Source of the DNA: a virus
Reading direction: 5' to 3' (one strand)
DNA: 20,469 nt
IMG/VR virus record: IMGVR_UViG_3300007734_000440
Coordinates: 1 to 20,469 of that record
Program-made: the position numbers and the translations under genes
Part shown: piece after piece, positions 4,167 to 11,911 of the stretch
How the letters are laid out: every line of letters begins with the position of its first letter
Numbering within the stretch: the first letter of the stretch is position 1
Notes under the pieces: generated by a model
Told to the model about the DNA's origin: nothing
Seen by the model: only the letters and a program-made list of their open reading frames with translations
The model's database searches: none

Positions 4167-4755
4167 TTCGTACAAGGGTCAGTTAGACCGTATCCGTAGA
4201 GATGCTCACGCAGACGAGTGGGTTATCAACGGTATTGCTCACTCACGCCAAGATGTGATTTATAAAGTTTTGGAGTGGGTATCCGAAGGCAATGCTTTAA
4301 AAATGTTTGCCGAACAACCTGGGGCCCCTGCCGTTGGAACGATCTATAAATGGTTTAAGAATCATCCTGACTTTGAAAAAGATTTCCGATCTGCCGAAGA
4401 AGCGTCAGGTCATATTCTTGCCGATAGAGCCTTGACCGAAGTTCTTCATTTAACTGATAAGGAAGAAGTGCCCGTGGTTAAACTTCGGTATGATGCTCTT
4501 ACCAGACGAGCCGCACAGATGAATCAACGCTTTCAGGATAAGCAAGTCTTCAGGCAAGAAGAAGATGTTAAAAGTTTATCGGATGATGAACTCAAGAAAA
4601 GACGAGATGATCTTTTTGCCAAGGTTAAAGAAGAACTCAGGCAAGAAGGATGGGTAGCCCCTGCGGGTGAAATAGACATAAGTGTTGAAAACAATGAAGT
4701 TACAGAAGAAACAGAATCTGATGAAGTAGATAACCCTAATGATAACAACACTTAA
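4150..4755 (+). CDS. Terminase small subunit
   Basis: The small terminase recognises phage DNA and delivers it to the large subunit for packaging. From ATG 4150 the protein has 201 residues. A helix-turn-helix covers about residues 36-72 (VIYKVLEWVSEGNALKMF, then GTIYKWFKNHPDF), followed by a helical region (KDFRSAEEASGHILADRAL, then KLRYDALTRRAAQMN). This pattern is familiar from terminase small-subunit-like proteins of many phages. The C terminus is acidic and disordered. The frame is open upstream to ATG 4012, which would add 46 residues overlapping the previous gene. I chose 4150 for the purine-rich AAGAAGGAA just before it and the shorter overlap, with reservations. A terminator follows three bases after the stop codon. 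Confidence 0.75.
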   Translation: MRQKVNSYKGQLDRIRRDAHADEWVINGIAHSRQDVIYKVLEWVSEGNALKMFAEQPGAPAVGTIYKWFKNHPDFEKDFRSAEEASGHILADRALTEVLHLTDKEEVPVVKLRYDALTRRAAQMNQRFQDKQVFRQEEDVKSLSDDELKKRRDDLFAKVKEELRQEGWVAPAGEIDISVENNEVTEETESDEVDNPNDNNT

Positions 4756-4757
4756 AC

Positions 4758-4784
4758 AAAAAAGGAGTCCGAAGACTCCCTTTT
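4758..4784. terminator. Bidirectional rho-independent terminator
   Basis: GGAGTC (4764-4769) and GACTCC (4774-4779) form a perfect stem, flanked by six As on the left and CTTTT on the right. Read leftward it is a textbook terminator: stem, UUCG tetraloop, then six Us. It therefore ends the leftward cassette gene at 4802-5032. Read rightward, with a CGAA loop and four Us, it can also end the small-terminase transcript. Confidence 0.85.
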
Positions 4785-4801
4785 CGTTACATCAAAAAGG
4801 C

Positions 4802-5032
4802 TTATTCGGCCTTAGCGGTGTAGCCAGTGGTTTTATAAGCAGAACCCGTAGCGGATTTGCCCATATCAACATCGGCTTTAAAAGAAGCGAACTCAGGTCG
4901 AGCCGATTGGCCGCCACCTTCGCCATCAGAAGTTTCCTTCATCAAGGCTTCGGGGCTTTCACCTTCAACTACTTTGATGGTGTTTTTGCCAAACTCAACG
5001 GGGAGTCCTGCCATTTTTTTTTCAAGAGACAT
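4802..5032 (-). CDS. Leftward moron-like gene between the terminase genes
   Basis: This 76-aa reading frame runs against all its neighbours. It is supported by GAGGT about five bases before its ATG, an extended -10 promoter at 5075-5083 and a UUCG-loop terminator after its stop. It begins MSLEKKMAGLPVEFGKNT, has a central Gly-rich stretch (DGEGGGQSARPEF) and ends in GYTAKAE. I see no membrane segment, signal peptide or known motif. A gene with its own promoter and terminator, inverted within structural genes, matches the definition of a phage moron. Such genes often act in the lysogen or early infection (exclusion, host modification), but this product's role is unknown. The 115-codon rightward frame over the same bases (4739-5086) lacks such signals. 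Confidence 0.7.
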   Translation of the reverse strand: MSLEKKMAGLPVEFGKNTIKVVEGESPEALMKETSDGEGGGQSARPEFASFKADVDMGKSATGSAYKTTGYTAKAE

Positions 5033-5074
5033 TTCGTACCTCGTAGATTAAGAGTGCCATCTAAACCCAAATAT

Positions 5075-5102
5075 ATTATAACATAGGAATCTTATGAGTG
5101 AA
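5075..5102 (-). promoter_or_regulatory. Extended -10 promoter for the inverted gene
   Basis: Read leftward, TGTTATAAT (5083-5075) is a perfect extended -10 (TGn plus TATAAT). TTCACT (5102-5097) lies 16 bases upstream as a 4-of-6 match to the -35. Transcription would start near 5068, giving a leader of about 36 bases before ATG 5032. The -35 falls inside the first codons of the large terminase gene, so rightward late transcription would run straight through this promoter. Confidence 0.65.
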
Positions 5103-6476
5103 TGGTCTGAATTAGAAAAAATAGAAATGGAACTTTCCAGAAGGGAACGGGAGAGCAAACTCAAGAACTTTAGACCCTACCCTAAACAACTAGAGTTTAT
5201 GAACGACAAGCACAAGGTCGTGGCTCTGTTTGGGGGTAATCAATCGGGTAAAACCACCGTAGGATCAGCCTTTGTAGCCTATCACCTTACGGGGGAGTAT
5301 CCTTCTTGGTATAACGGCATCAAGTTTGACCGACCCGTGATGGTTTGGGTGGCAGGAGAATCCTCAACTCGTGTTCGAGATACCCTACAAGAGAAGCTTT
5401 TTGGCCCTTTAGGTGAATGGGGAACAGGTTTAATACCTAAGCAGACCCTTGTAGGTGACCCTATTCGCAAAGGGGGTATTCCTGGAGCCATTGATATTTG
5501 CAGAATTAAACATAAATCAGGCGGTACAAGCACCATACAGTTCTTTTCTTATGACCAAGGTCGAGAAAAGTTCCAAGGCAGTACCGTAGATCTTGTTTGG
5601 TGTGACGAAGAACCCCCTGAAGACATCTATAAGGAAGCCAAAATGCGTACCATTGCCGCTTCTGGGTATGTTTTCCTTACCTTTACACCTTTGCGTGGTA
5701 TAACGCCTCTATGCGATGAAATGATAGGCAATAAAGACAACATTTATGGCGTTCATTACCTTACCTGGGATGATGTGACCCATTTATCCGAAGTAGACAA
5801 GCAAATGCAGGTAGCAGGACTTGGCCCCCACGAAATTGAAAGCCGTAAATATGGAAAGCCGAGTATTGGTTCAGGTAAAATCTATCAATTTGACGAATCC
5901 GAGTACACTGTAACCGATTTTACGATTCATCCTAAGTGGCGAAGCATTGCGGGTCTTGATGTGGGTATTTCTCATCCAACCTGTGCCGTTAAATTGTCTA
6001 TTGATGATGAATCAGGGGTCGGTTATATCCATAAAGAATATAAAGTGTCTGGAGAAACCTCTATTTACCACGCTTATAAACTAAAAGATTGGCCTTGTCG
6101 ATTTTCTATTGACCCAAATTCTCGTCAGCGTTCCATTGCAAGTGGAGACTCTCCTTATAAAATGTTTCAAGACATTATGGGTGATGATCGGTTGATTCCT
6201 GCCGACAATAGGGTAAACTATGGTATATCACTAATAAGAGCCAAAATCGCTACCGAGCAACTCTACATATTTGAGTCTTGCGTAGAAACCTTAAAGGAAA
6301 TGCGTTTGTATCGCTTTAAAGAAAACGGAGACATACACAAGGTTGATGACGATTTGATGGATGCGTTTAGATATTGTATAACCGCTTGGGACAAAGCCGT
6401 TGCTCCACCTGAGCTGAATAAAAAATATGAGTTAAACTATGAATGGAAGCCAACAAATAAAAGAATCGGTTACTAG
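5094..6476 (+). CDS. Terminase large subunit (ATPase and nuclease)
   Basis: This is the packaging motor and DNA-cutting enzyme that docks on the portal. The ATPase domain shows Walker A GGNQSGKTT at residues 47-55, Walker B VDLVWCDEE at 165-173 and the coupling motif TFTP at 196-199. The RNase H-like nuclease domain shows acidic residues at D289 (GLDVG), D340 (FSID) and the D418-D423 cluster (DDDLMDAFRY). At 460 aa it is slightly shorter than P22 gp2 (499 aa), and gene order with the portal and scaffold fits the P22 type. AGGAA precedes ATG 5094. Because a terminator and an inverted gene separate it from the small subunit, its transcription depends on read-through or a weak local promoter (a poor TATAAC at 5077). 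Confidence 0.95.
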   Translation: MSEWSELEKIEMELSRRERESKLKNFRPYPKQLEFMNDKHKVVALFGGNQSGKTTVGSAFVAYHLTGEYPSWYNGIKFDRPVMVWVAGESSTRVRDTLQEKLFGPLGEWGTGLIPKQTLVGDPIRKGGIPGAIDICRIKHKSGGTSTIQFFSYDQGREKFQGSTVDLVWCDEEPPEDIYKEAKMRTIAASGYVFLTFTPLRGITPLCDEMIGNKDNIYGVHYLTWDDVTHLSEVDKQMQVAGLGPHEIESRKYGKPSIGSGKIYQFDESEYTVTDFTIHPKWRSIAGLDVGISHPTCAVKLSIDDESGVGYIHKEYKVSGETSIYHAYKLKDWPCRFSIDPNSRQRSIASGDSPYKMFQDIMGDDRLIPADNRVNYGISLIRAKIATEQLYIFESCVETLKEMRLYRFKENGDIHKVDDDLMDAFRYCITAWDKAVAPPELNKKYELNYEWKPTNKRIGY

Positions 6477-6484
6477 GAGATATA

Positions 6485-8734
6485 ATGGGTCAAGAATTTT
6501 CGACTATTGAAGCGGGTAAACCCTTTAGCATTACTACGGGTTTAGCCAAATTAGTTCAAGATAAGTTTACTTGGTGCAGGAACTTACGCTTTTTACAACA
6601 GGAAAAATGGCTATCCGCAAAGATGGCCTTTGACGGTATTGATTATTACGGTGCGGATGAAGATGCCAACCAATCAGGTATCTTTTTGAATTTTACGCAG
6701 ATGAAAACAATGGCTGCCTATTCGCAGATTATGTCTACGATGACGGGCCCTGATGGATTTCCTTGGTCAATTAGCCCCACGCCCCATCCAGACTTGGTTC
6801 GATTGGGTTATGAAAGCGTCAGAGAAGCCGAAAAAAATCCCTCTTTACCTATGGATTTGCAAACAGAAATTCTCAAAGCCAACATTGCTTGTGACGGTAT
6901 GCGAGTTAAGATTGCAGATAATTTAGATGAAACACATTGGGAAGAAAAGTTTTCTCGTGGTGTTTTGGATATGGTTATTTTGGGAACGATGGTTGTTAAG
7001 GGGCCCTTCTCTGCACCGCCTAACCCAAAGAAGTGGATGCTGGTAGACGAAGAAGAAGACGCAGGTGTCTTGAGCAAGATAAAGGGTGCAATCGGAATCG
7101 TGGAAGCTAAAAAGCAAACCTATAAACTTGTTTCTCCCAATGAAGACCCACGACCCGATTTTGAAATTGTTTCTCCGTTTGAATTCTATCCTGACCCTTC
7201 CGCTTTTAATATTGAAGATTGTATGTGGGTGGTTCATCGTCACGTTCTTAACAAAGCTCAACTTGTAGAACTGTCTAAATCTCAAGGTTTTAATGCGGAA
7301 GAAATCGAAAAATGTTTAGATGCTTACCCTAAAGGAAACTGGACGGCTGAAACTTGGGAATCTCGTGTCTATGCTCTGAATCAAAGACAAACGCCTCTTA
7401 CTCGTGGTGATAGATTTGTGGCCCTTGAATATTGGGGATACATTTCTGGCCGAGAACTAGAACTCGCAGGTGTCGATATGCCCAATGGCTACGACAAACA
7501 TAAACAGTATATGGCTTGTATTTGGTCGATTGGTTCTTACTGCATAAAAATTGCTATGAGCCAACTTGAGAAACCTTACATTCCCTTCTTGGTTTGCCCT
7601 TACGAAAAAGTTCTTTATAATATTTGGGGTCGTGGTATTCCCGAAAAGATGCGTGACCCACAGGACATCGTAAATGCGGCTGCGAGAGCAATGGTAGACA
7701 ATATGGGTATTGCCGCAGGGCCTCAAGTCATTTATGACACGAGCCGAATGATTAATGGATTTAAGTTTGAGGGCATTAAGCCTTGGGGTGTTTGGCCTCT
7801 TAAGACGCTTGAGGGAATTACAGCCCCGCCTGTTACTTTTGTTCCTGTTCCCAGTATCTTAAACGAACTCAAACTCTTACAAGATAACTTTAAGATGTTC
7901 ATTCAGGAAGTAACCTCAATGCCTGATATGGCTTCAGGTTATGCAGGTTCGTCATCGGGACAGCACAACCGTACCGCTTCAGGTATGAGTATGTTGTTCA
8001 ATGCTGCCAATACCTACATTAAAGGCGTTGTATTTAACATTGATAACAACATTACCAAACCTATGATTAGGCGTATTTATGATTGGAATATGCAATATTC
8101 TAGCGATATGCTCATCAAAGGCGATTTCAATGTCGATGCAGGTGGAGTCCAGAAAATTATACGAAACGAAGGCAAAATGCAAAGTGTGCAAGAGTTATTG
8201 CAACTAATGCAGGATCCTGACTTTAAGCCGTATATTAATAAAATTGCTATTCTTAAAGAGTGGGTACGCAATCACGGACTTAATTCTTCGGATGTTATTA
8301 ATTCTGATGCTCAAGCCGAAGCCATCAAGCAAGAGATGGCACAGTCTCAAGCTCAGATGGCTCAAAATGCCAATGTGCCTAAACTCCGTGCCGAGATGCC
8401 TAGACCTGATGCGTTACTTGAAATGCTCACCAATACAGAGCCTTCAAGTCCTGCGTATCCTGCTATTTACGAGCAGGTTGCCTTGTCTCAGGATGCGATG
8501 AGTCCTTCTATGAAGGAATCTATTGACTTGATGAAGGCTCAGTCTTTTGCGGCTGCGGCTCAAACACTTCAATCGTTGCCCCCTCAGTTTGAAACGATGC
8601 CCCAACCTTCTCTTTCAAATTTTGAACGAGCAGCAGGTTATCCTCAAACGGCTCCTCCACAATTACCTCAAGTTCCTGCGTTGCAAGGTTTACCCCCGCA
8701 ACAAGGAATTCCACCTCAAGGTATGCCACAATAG
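6485..8734 (+). CDS. Portal protein (P22-like)
   Basis: The portal is a dodecameric ring at one vertex through which DNA is packaged and ejected. Evidence is its place directly after the large terminase, its length of 749 residues (P22 gp1 has 725), and a portal-like N-terminal region (KFTWCRNLRFLQQEKWLSAK, then FDGIDYYG). Further on, a helical stem region includes SMPDMASGYAGSSSGQHNR, which resembles the conserved 'sGxxgssSG' stretch near the wing and stem of such portals. The last ~90 residues are Pro/Gln-rich and disordered (QLPQVPALQGLPPQQG), replacing or extending the helical barrel known in P22. AGGAGA sits before ATG 6485. The stop codon lies in the loop of a hairpin (8722-8744). Confidence 0.9.
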   Translation: MGQEFSTIEAGKPFSITTGLAKLVQDKFTWCRNLRFLQQEKWLSAKMAFDGIDYYGADEDANQSGIFLNFTQMKTMAAYSQIMSTMTGPDGFPWSISPTPHPDLVRLGYESVREAEKNPSLPMDLQTEILKANIACDGMRVKIADNLDETHWEEKFSRGVLDMVILGTMVVKGPFSAPPNPKKWMLVDEEEDAGVLSKIKGAIGIVEAKKQTYKLVSPNEDPRPDFEIVSPFEFYPDPSAFNIEDCMWVVHRHVLNKAQLVELSKSQGFNAEEIEKCLDAYPKGNWTAETWESRVYALNQRQTPLTRGDRFVALEYWGYISGRELELAGVDMPNGYDKHKQYMACIWSIGSYCIKIAMSQLEKPYIPFLVCPYEKVLYNIWGRGIPEKMRDPQDIVNAAARAMVDNMGIAAGPQVIYDTSRMINGFKFEGIKPWGVWPLKTLEGITAPPVTFVPVPSILNELKLLQDNFKMFIQEVTSMPDMASGYAGSSSGQHNRTASGMSMLFNAANTYIKGVVFNIDNNITKPMIRRIYDWNMQYSSDMLIKGDFNVDAGGVQKIIRNEGKMQSVQELLQLMQDPDFKPYINKIAILKEWVRNHGLNSSDVINSDAQAEAIKQEMAQSQAQMAQNANVPKLRAEMPRPDALLEMLTNTEPSSPAYPAIYEQVALSQDAMSPSMKESIDLMKAQSFAAAAQTLQSLPPQFETMPQPSLSNFERAAGYPQTAPPQLPQVPALQGLPPQQGIPPQGMPQ

Positions 8735-8744
8735 TTGTGGTATA
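8722..8744 (+). promoter_or_regulatory. Hairpin enclosing the portal stop codon
   Basis: TATGCCACAA (8722-8731) pairs with TTGTGGTATA (8735-8744) over ten base pairs, one of them G-U. The three-base loop is exactly the portal stop codon TAG (8732-8734). It is not followed by a T run, so it is not a standard terminator. The next gene has a weak ribosome site and a TTG start, so the hairpin could affect coupling of translation or mRNA stability. Confidence 0.5.
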
Positions 8745-8769
8745 GTATTAAGTATTGGGAACAAACAAC

Positions 8770-9042
8770 TTGAACGATAAAGTTAAGTTACTAGAAGAAA
8801 TTAAACCGATAGTAAATAGTCCTTACTGGGCTAAGTTACAAATTTTAATTGCTGATATGATTGCCGATAAGCGAGATTCCTTAGAAAGAGTCTCTACCTT
8901 TGAGGAAGTGCTGAAGGCTCGTGGAAGTATTGAAGCCCTACGAGAGATAAGCGAGTTAGATAAAGCCATCAATTTTATTGATGAGGCCACTAAGCCACAA
9001 TTTCGTGACCGTGAGCCCAAATTATATGACCAAGCCAAATAG
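8770..9042 (+). CDS. Small helical protein between portal and scaffold
   Basis: The frame begins with TTG at 8770 (a GGGA lies about nine bases upstream); an earlier in-frame TTG at 8755 has no ribosome site. No ATG is available near the N terminus. The product of about 90 residues is predicted to be almost fully helical and rich in charged residues (KLLEEIKPIVNSPYWAKLQ, ELDKAINFIDEATKPQF). Its place between portal and scaffold is shared by small uncharacterised genes in many phages of this type. It may be an assembly or packaging accessory, but I cannot name it. Weak initiation signals suggest a low expression level. Confidence 0.7.
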   Translation: MNDKVKLLEEIKPIVNSPYWAKLQILIADMIADKRDSLERVSTFEEVLKARGSIEALREISELDKAINFIDEATKPQFRDREPKLYDQAK

Positions 9043-9059
9043 GCCGTCAGGAGAGAGAT

Positions 9060-10130
9060 ATGCCAAAAACAAAAATGCAAGAAATCCGTGAAAACGCTAA
9101 ACGAGCCGATGATATGGCAAAGCAGTTAGCGGCTGAAGGAAATCTGTTTCCAGCAGAAGGCGTAAAGAGTCAATTTTTTACGAATAATCTGCCTGACCTT
9201 TCCCAAGCCCCGACCACTGAATCTGATGTCAATGAAGCGGTACAAGCTGAACCTTCACAACCTGTTACAGAAACAGTTTCTTCAACGGACAACAATTTGA
9301 GTGCCAACGAAAATCCATCCGTAGAAGAAGTGAAGGATAATTTAGTTTCCGAGAGGCAGTATAAAGCGGCTGTTAAAGCAATGAATGATGCTCAGAGACA
9401 AAAGGCTGAATCAGATCGTATGCTTAAACAACAAGCCGAAGAACACGAAAGATTTAAAGCAGAATTAATGGCTATCAAGCAACAAGTTCAACAAGGAAGT
9501 AAACCGAATAATGTATCACTCGTTGACCAAGCATTATCGCCTTATGCCGAAGAATATCCTGACACATTTAAAATGGATATTCTCGCAGCAAATGCCGTCA
9601 AGGAAGAAGTGAGGAACCTCATTGATTCAAGATTTCAAAATGTCGAAGACCAACTTCGTCAGTCCCGTGAAGAACAAGATAGATTTAAAGTCCTTGAGCA
9701 GATTCGCTTAAGAGATGATAAGGTCAAAAAAGTTCATCCCGATTATGATGATGTTCGTTTATCCGATGATTTTAAAACTTGGATTTATGGTGAAGCACCG
9801 AGTCTATACAAAGCCGTTTATGAAGGAGCGATTCCCTTTGATGAGAGGGATGCCGTTAAAATCGTAAGCGACTTCAAATCGTACGCTACTCCACCTGTTG
9901 AAAATAAAACTGTCACTTCACGCCCCAAACCTGGTGCAGCCGAAGCTTCCGTGAGAACGGCTTCTGCGGTTGTTGCTGATATGGGGATTAATAATGAACC
10001 TGAATTTACTGCTGAAGATATGCAACGACTGCCGTATATGATTAATCGAGTTAAAGACCCTGTACAACGCAAGGCTTTAATGGATAGGGCACAAAATTTT
10101 ATGACTAAGCAGATTTCAAAAACCAAATAA
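9060..10130 (+). CDS. Scaffolding protein
   Basis: Scaffold fills the procapsid, guides coat assembly and leaves before or during packaging. The call rests on position (after the portal, before the coat) and composition. The 356 residues are very hydrophilic and helical, with a low-complexity acidic, Ser/Thr-rich stretch at 45-95. Likely coiled coils lie at about 97-146 (AMNDAQRQKAESDRMLKQQA) and 188-222 (FQNVEDQLRQSREEQDRFK). A basic helical C terminus ends QNFMTKQISKTK. P22 gp8 likewise binds coat with a positively charged C-terminal helical hairpin. GGAGAGAG precedes ATG 9060. Sequence match to any one family cannot be shown by eye. Confidence 0.8.
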   Translation: MPKTKMQEIRENAKRADDMAKQLAAEGNLFPAEGVKSQFFTNNLPDLSQAPTTESDVNEAVQAEPSQPVTETVSSTDNNLSANENPSVEEVKDNLVSERQYKAAVKAMNDAQRQKAESDRMLKQQAEEHERFKAELMAIKQQVQQGSKPNNVSLVDQALSPYAEEYPDTFKMDILAANAVKEEVRNLIDSRFQNVEDQLRQSREEQDRFKVLEQIRLRDDKVKKVHPDYDDVRLSDDFKTWIYGEAPSLYKAVYEGAIPFDERDAVKIVSDFKSYATPPVENKTVTSRPKPGAAEASVRTASAVVADMGINNEPEFTAEDMQRLPYMINRVKDPVQRKALMDRAQNFMTKQISKTK

Positions 10131-10145
10131 CTTAAGGAAACTTAA

Positions 10146-10586
10146 ATGGCAACTTATAATTTAACCACAGGCATTGATGGTTTATATCAAAAAGGAAGTA
10201 CAGAACTTACTACCTTTGCGAAAGAAATCGACTTTGCCAACTTTTCGGGCACGGGTAGTGCAGGGGCACAAAATGCTACTGCTGCTATCATCACGATTCC
10301 CGCAGGTTTTTACATCGTTGGTTTGACCACGGTTGTATTAACTGCAGGAACTGCCGCAAAAACAATCACTGTTGAACTGTCAAATGGAACCGATCTCCAA
10401 ACCGCAACCGCTATTGATGCTGCTGCTGGAACGGGCGTATCAACTGCGTTAAATACTTATTTAACAGCAGGAGATACCATCCAAGTCAAACTTTTGGATG
10501 CTTCTACTATTGCAGGAAAAATGGGTATTACGGTTGTTGGATTTCAAACTCCTCTAACCTACACCAATTCAACTTACGCTTTTTAA
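10146..10586 (+). CDS. Probable head decoration or small structural protein
   Basis: The 146-residue protein is rich in Ala, Thr and Gly and appears to be all beta: alternating strands such as AAIITIPAGFYIVGLTTVVL, AKTITVELSNGTDL and DTIQVKLLDASTIAGKMGITVVGF. A small beta-rich gene between scaffold and coat is the usual place for a capsid decoration (cement) protein. AAGGAAAC precedes the ATG at 10146, good for strong translation. The decoration role is inferred from place and composition. A head fibre or minor capsid role is also possible. Confidence 0.65.
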   Translation: MATYNLTTGIDGLYQKGSTELTTFAKEIDFANFSGTGSAGAQNATAAIITIPAGFYIVGLTTVVLTAGTAAKTITVELSNGTDLQTATAIDAAAGTGVSTALNTYLTAGDTIQVKLLDASTIAGKMGITVVGFQTPLTYTNSTYAF

Positions 10587-10614
10587 TCAATAACTAATTT
10601 AAAGGAATTTTAAA

Positions 10615-11496
10615 ATGGGTTTACAAGTTACACGAAGTGGTGCGAACCTTTCGGCTGGTGTATTTGTTCCGCAGATTTACTCCGCTAAACTGCAAGACAA
10701 ATTCTACGCTGCCTCTGTCGTTCCCGCCATTGCAAATCACAACTGGGAAGGCGAAATTATGGCTTTTGGCGATACCGTCAATATCCGTAAAGTCCCTACC
10801 ATTTCTATTCAAAACTATTCGGTGAATAGTGCTATCAATTATCAAGATGTGTCTGATGAACAGATTCAATTGCTCATCAACCAAGCGAAGTATTATGCTT
10901 TTAAGGTTGATTACATTGATGACTACCAGTCAGATATTGCTTTGATTGATACCATCACTCAAGATGCTGCTATGCAAATGGCAGTCACCGTTGACAAGTC
11001 CGTGCTTCAGTCAGTTTATGCTGATGCAGGTACGACTCTTTCATCGGTTGATCTTGCTTCTTTAACTACTGCCACTTACATTACTCCTCTCCTCGAAGCA
11101 GGACAGGCTCTTGATGAAAAGAATGTTCCTCGTGACGGCAAACGCTGGGCGGTTATTACGCCTGAGTATGCTCGTTACCTGAAACTGTCTGACTTAAAAC
11201 AAGTCCTTATTACGGGTGATGATGAATCTCCTCTCCGTAACGGGTTTGTGGGTCAGATTGACGGGATGAACATTTATGTTTCCAACAATGTTCTCAATGC
11301 TGTCGGTTCTACCTCTGGTTCACCTAGCCAAATGCTAGTGGGCCACGAGTCAGCACTGACTTTTGCGAGTCAGTTTGTGAAACACGAAATGTTGCCCTTG
11401 CAGAACACCTTCGGATACGGAATTAAAGGTCTACAAGTCTACGGATTTAAGACCGTGAAAGCCGATTCGTTGGTTTGTATTCCTGCCTATGTTTAA
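10615..11496 (+). CDS. Major capsid (coat) protein, P22 gp5-like
   Basis: Coat subunits form the icosahedral shell. The N-terminal FVPQIYSAKLQDKFYAASVV, then GDTVNIRKVPTISIQNY and the stretch from YYAFKVDYIDDYQSDI are typical of P22-type coats with the HK97 fold. 'RWAVITPEYARYLKLSD' and 'GFVGQIDGMNIYVSNN' match the region where such coats have their conserved 'vv.P..y..L' and 'G.i.G~.v~~Sn' motifs. At 293 aa it is much shorter than P22 coat (430 aa), so it probably lacks the inserted I-domain. AAAGGAA sits before ATG 10615. An unusual GC-rich hairpin follows the gene. Confidence 0.88.
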   Translation: MGLQVTRSGANLSAGVFVPQIYSAKLQDKFYAASVVPAIANHNWEGEIMAFGDTVNIRKVPTISIQNYSVNSAINYQDVSDEQIQLLINQAKYYAFKVDYIDDYQSDIALIDTITQDAAMQMAVTVDKSVLQSVYADAGTTLSSVDLASLTTATYITPLLEAGQALDEKNVPRDGKRWAVITPEYARYLKLSDLKQVLITGDDESPLRNGFVGQIDGMNIYVSNNVLNAVGSTSGSPSQMLVGHESALTFASQFVKHEMLPLQNTFGYGIKGLQVYGFKTVKADSLVCIPAYV

Positions 11497-11539
11497 TATT
11501 TTTTAATATACATAGCAGTCTCAAACGCAACAGGAGTAA

Positions 11540-11561
11540 ATGGGGGGTTTCGGCCCCCCAT
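11540..11561 (+). terminator. GC-rich hairpin after the coat gene
   Basis: ATGGGGGG (11540-11547) and CCCCCCAT (11554-11561) form a perfect 8-bp stem with a TTTCGG loop. The following bases (CTCTCCCTT) are pyrimidine-rich but not a T run. It may be an inefficient terminator that sets a high coat-to-tail mRNA ratio, or a stabilising 3' structure for the coat message. An AGGAG plus ATG at its left edge imitates a gene start but would be locked within the stem. Confidence 0.55.
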
Positions 11562-11587
11562 CTCTCCCTTACCCAATGGAGATAGAA

Positions 11588-11902
11588 ATGACCAAACAAC
11601 TTGCAAAGATCGTTAATACCGAAACAGGAAAGGTTTTTGATGGTTCTCACCTATCAAACGCAAATCTTATAGCCCACGCTGAAAACAATAGAGACACCTT
11701 TGATTTGGTCTATATGAACATCAAAGAAGATGAAGACGATTCAAATTCGCCCTATACACTACCTAAGCTTATGGCCAAGAGTGTCAAGGAACTACAAAAG
11801 TTAGCCACCGAAAAGAACATCACCTTTGGTGTTCCATTCAGCCATATGACTAAAGCAGAAATTGCTAATGTTATTATAGAAAGTACGAAGGGTAGTCAAT
11901 AA
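11588..11902 (+). CDS. Small protein with HeH/SAP-like C-terminal motif
   Basis: ATG 11588 was chosen because GGAGAT lies six bases upstream; an upstream ATG at 11540 would run through the GC hairpin and give a low-complexity GGFGPPSLPYP leader. The protein has 104 residues. Its N-terminal half includes a VNTETGKVFDGSHL stretch, then an acidic linker (KEDEDDSNSP). Residues 62-99 (MAKSVKELQKLATEKNI, then MTKAEIANVI) resemble the small helix-extended-helix modules of the SAP/HeH/Rho-N type, which often bind DNA or neighbouring proteins. Phages commonly carry such a gene right after the coat gene. It may assist head completion. Functional inference is weak. Confidence 0.7.
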   Translation: MTKQLAKIVNTETGKVFDGSHLSNANLIAHAENNRDTFDLVYMNIKEDEDDSNSPYTLPKLMAKSVKELQKLATEKNITFGVPFSHMTKAEIANVIIESTKGSQ

Positions 11903-11911
11903 GGAGATTGG

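Noticed and set aside
5054-5082. Rightward promoter for the large terminase (GTGCCA, 17 bases, TATAAC)
   Set aside because: Weak matches, and transcription would start only a few bases before the ATG, leaving no room for the ribosome site.
4739-5086. Rightward 115-codon frame between the terminase genes
   Set aside because: It starts inside the small-terminase end, runs through the terminator, and lacks a ribosome site. The leftward frame has promoter, ribosome site and terminator.
6923-7285. Leftward 120-codon frame inside the portal gene
   Set aside because: Shadow of a well-supported gene, with no start signals of its own.
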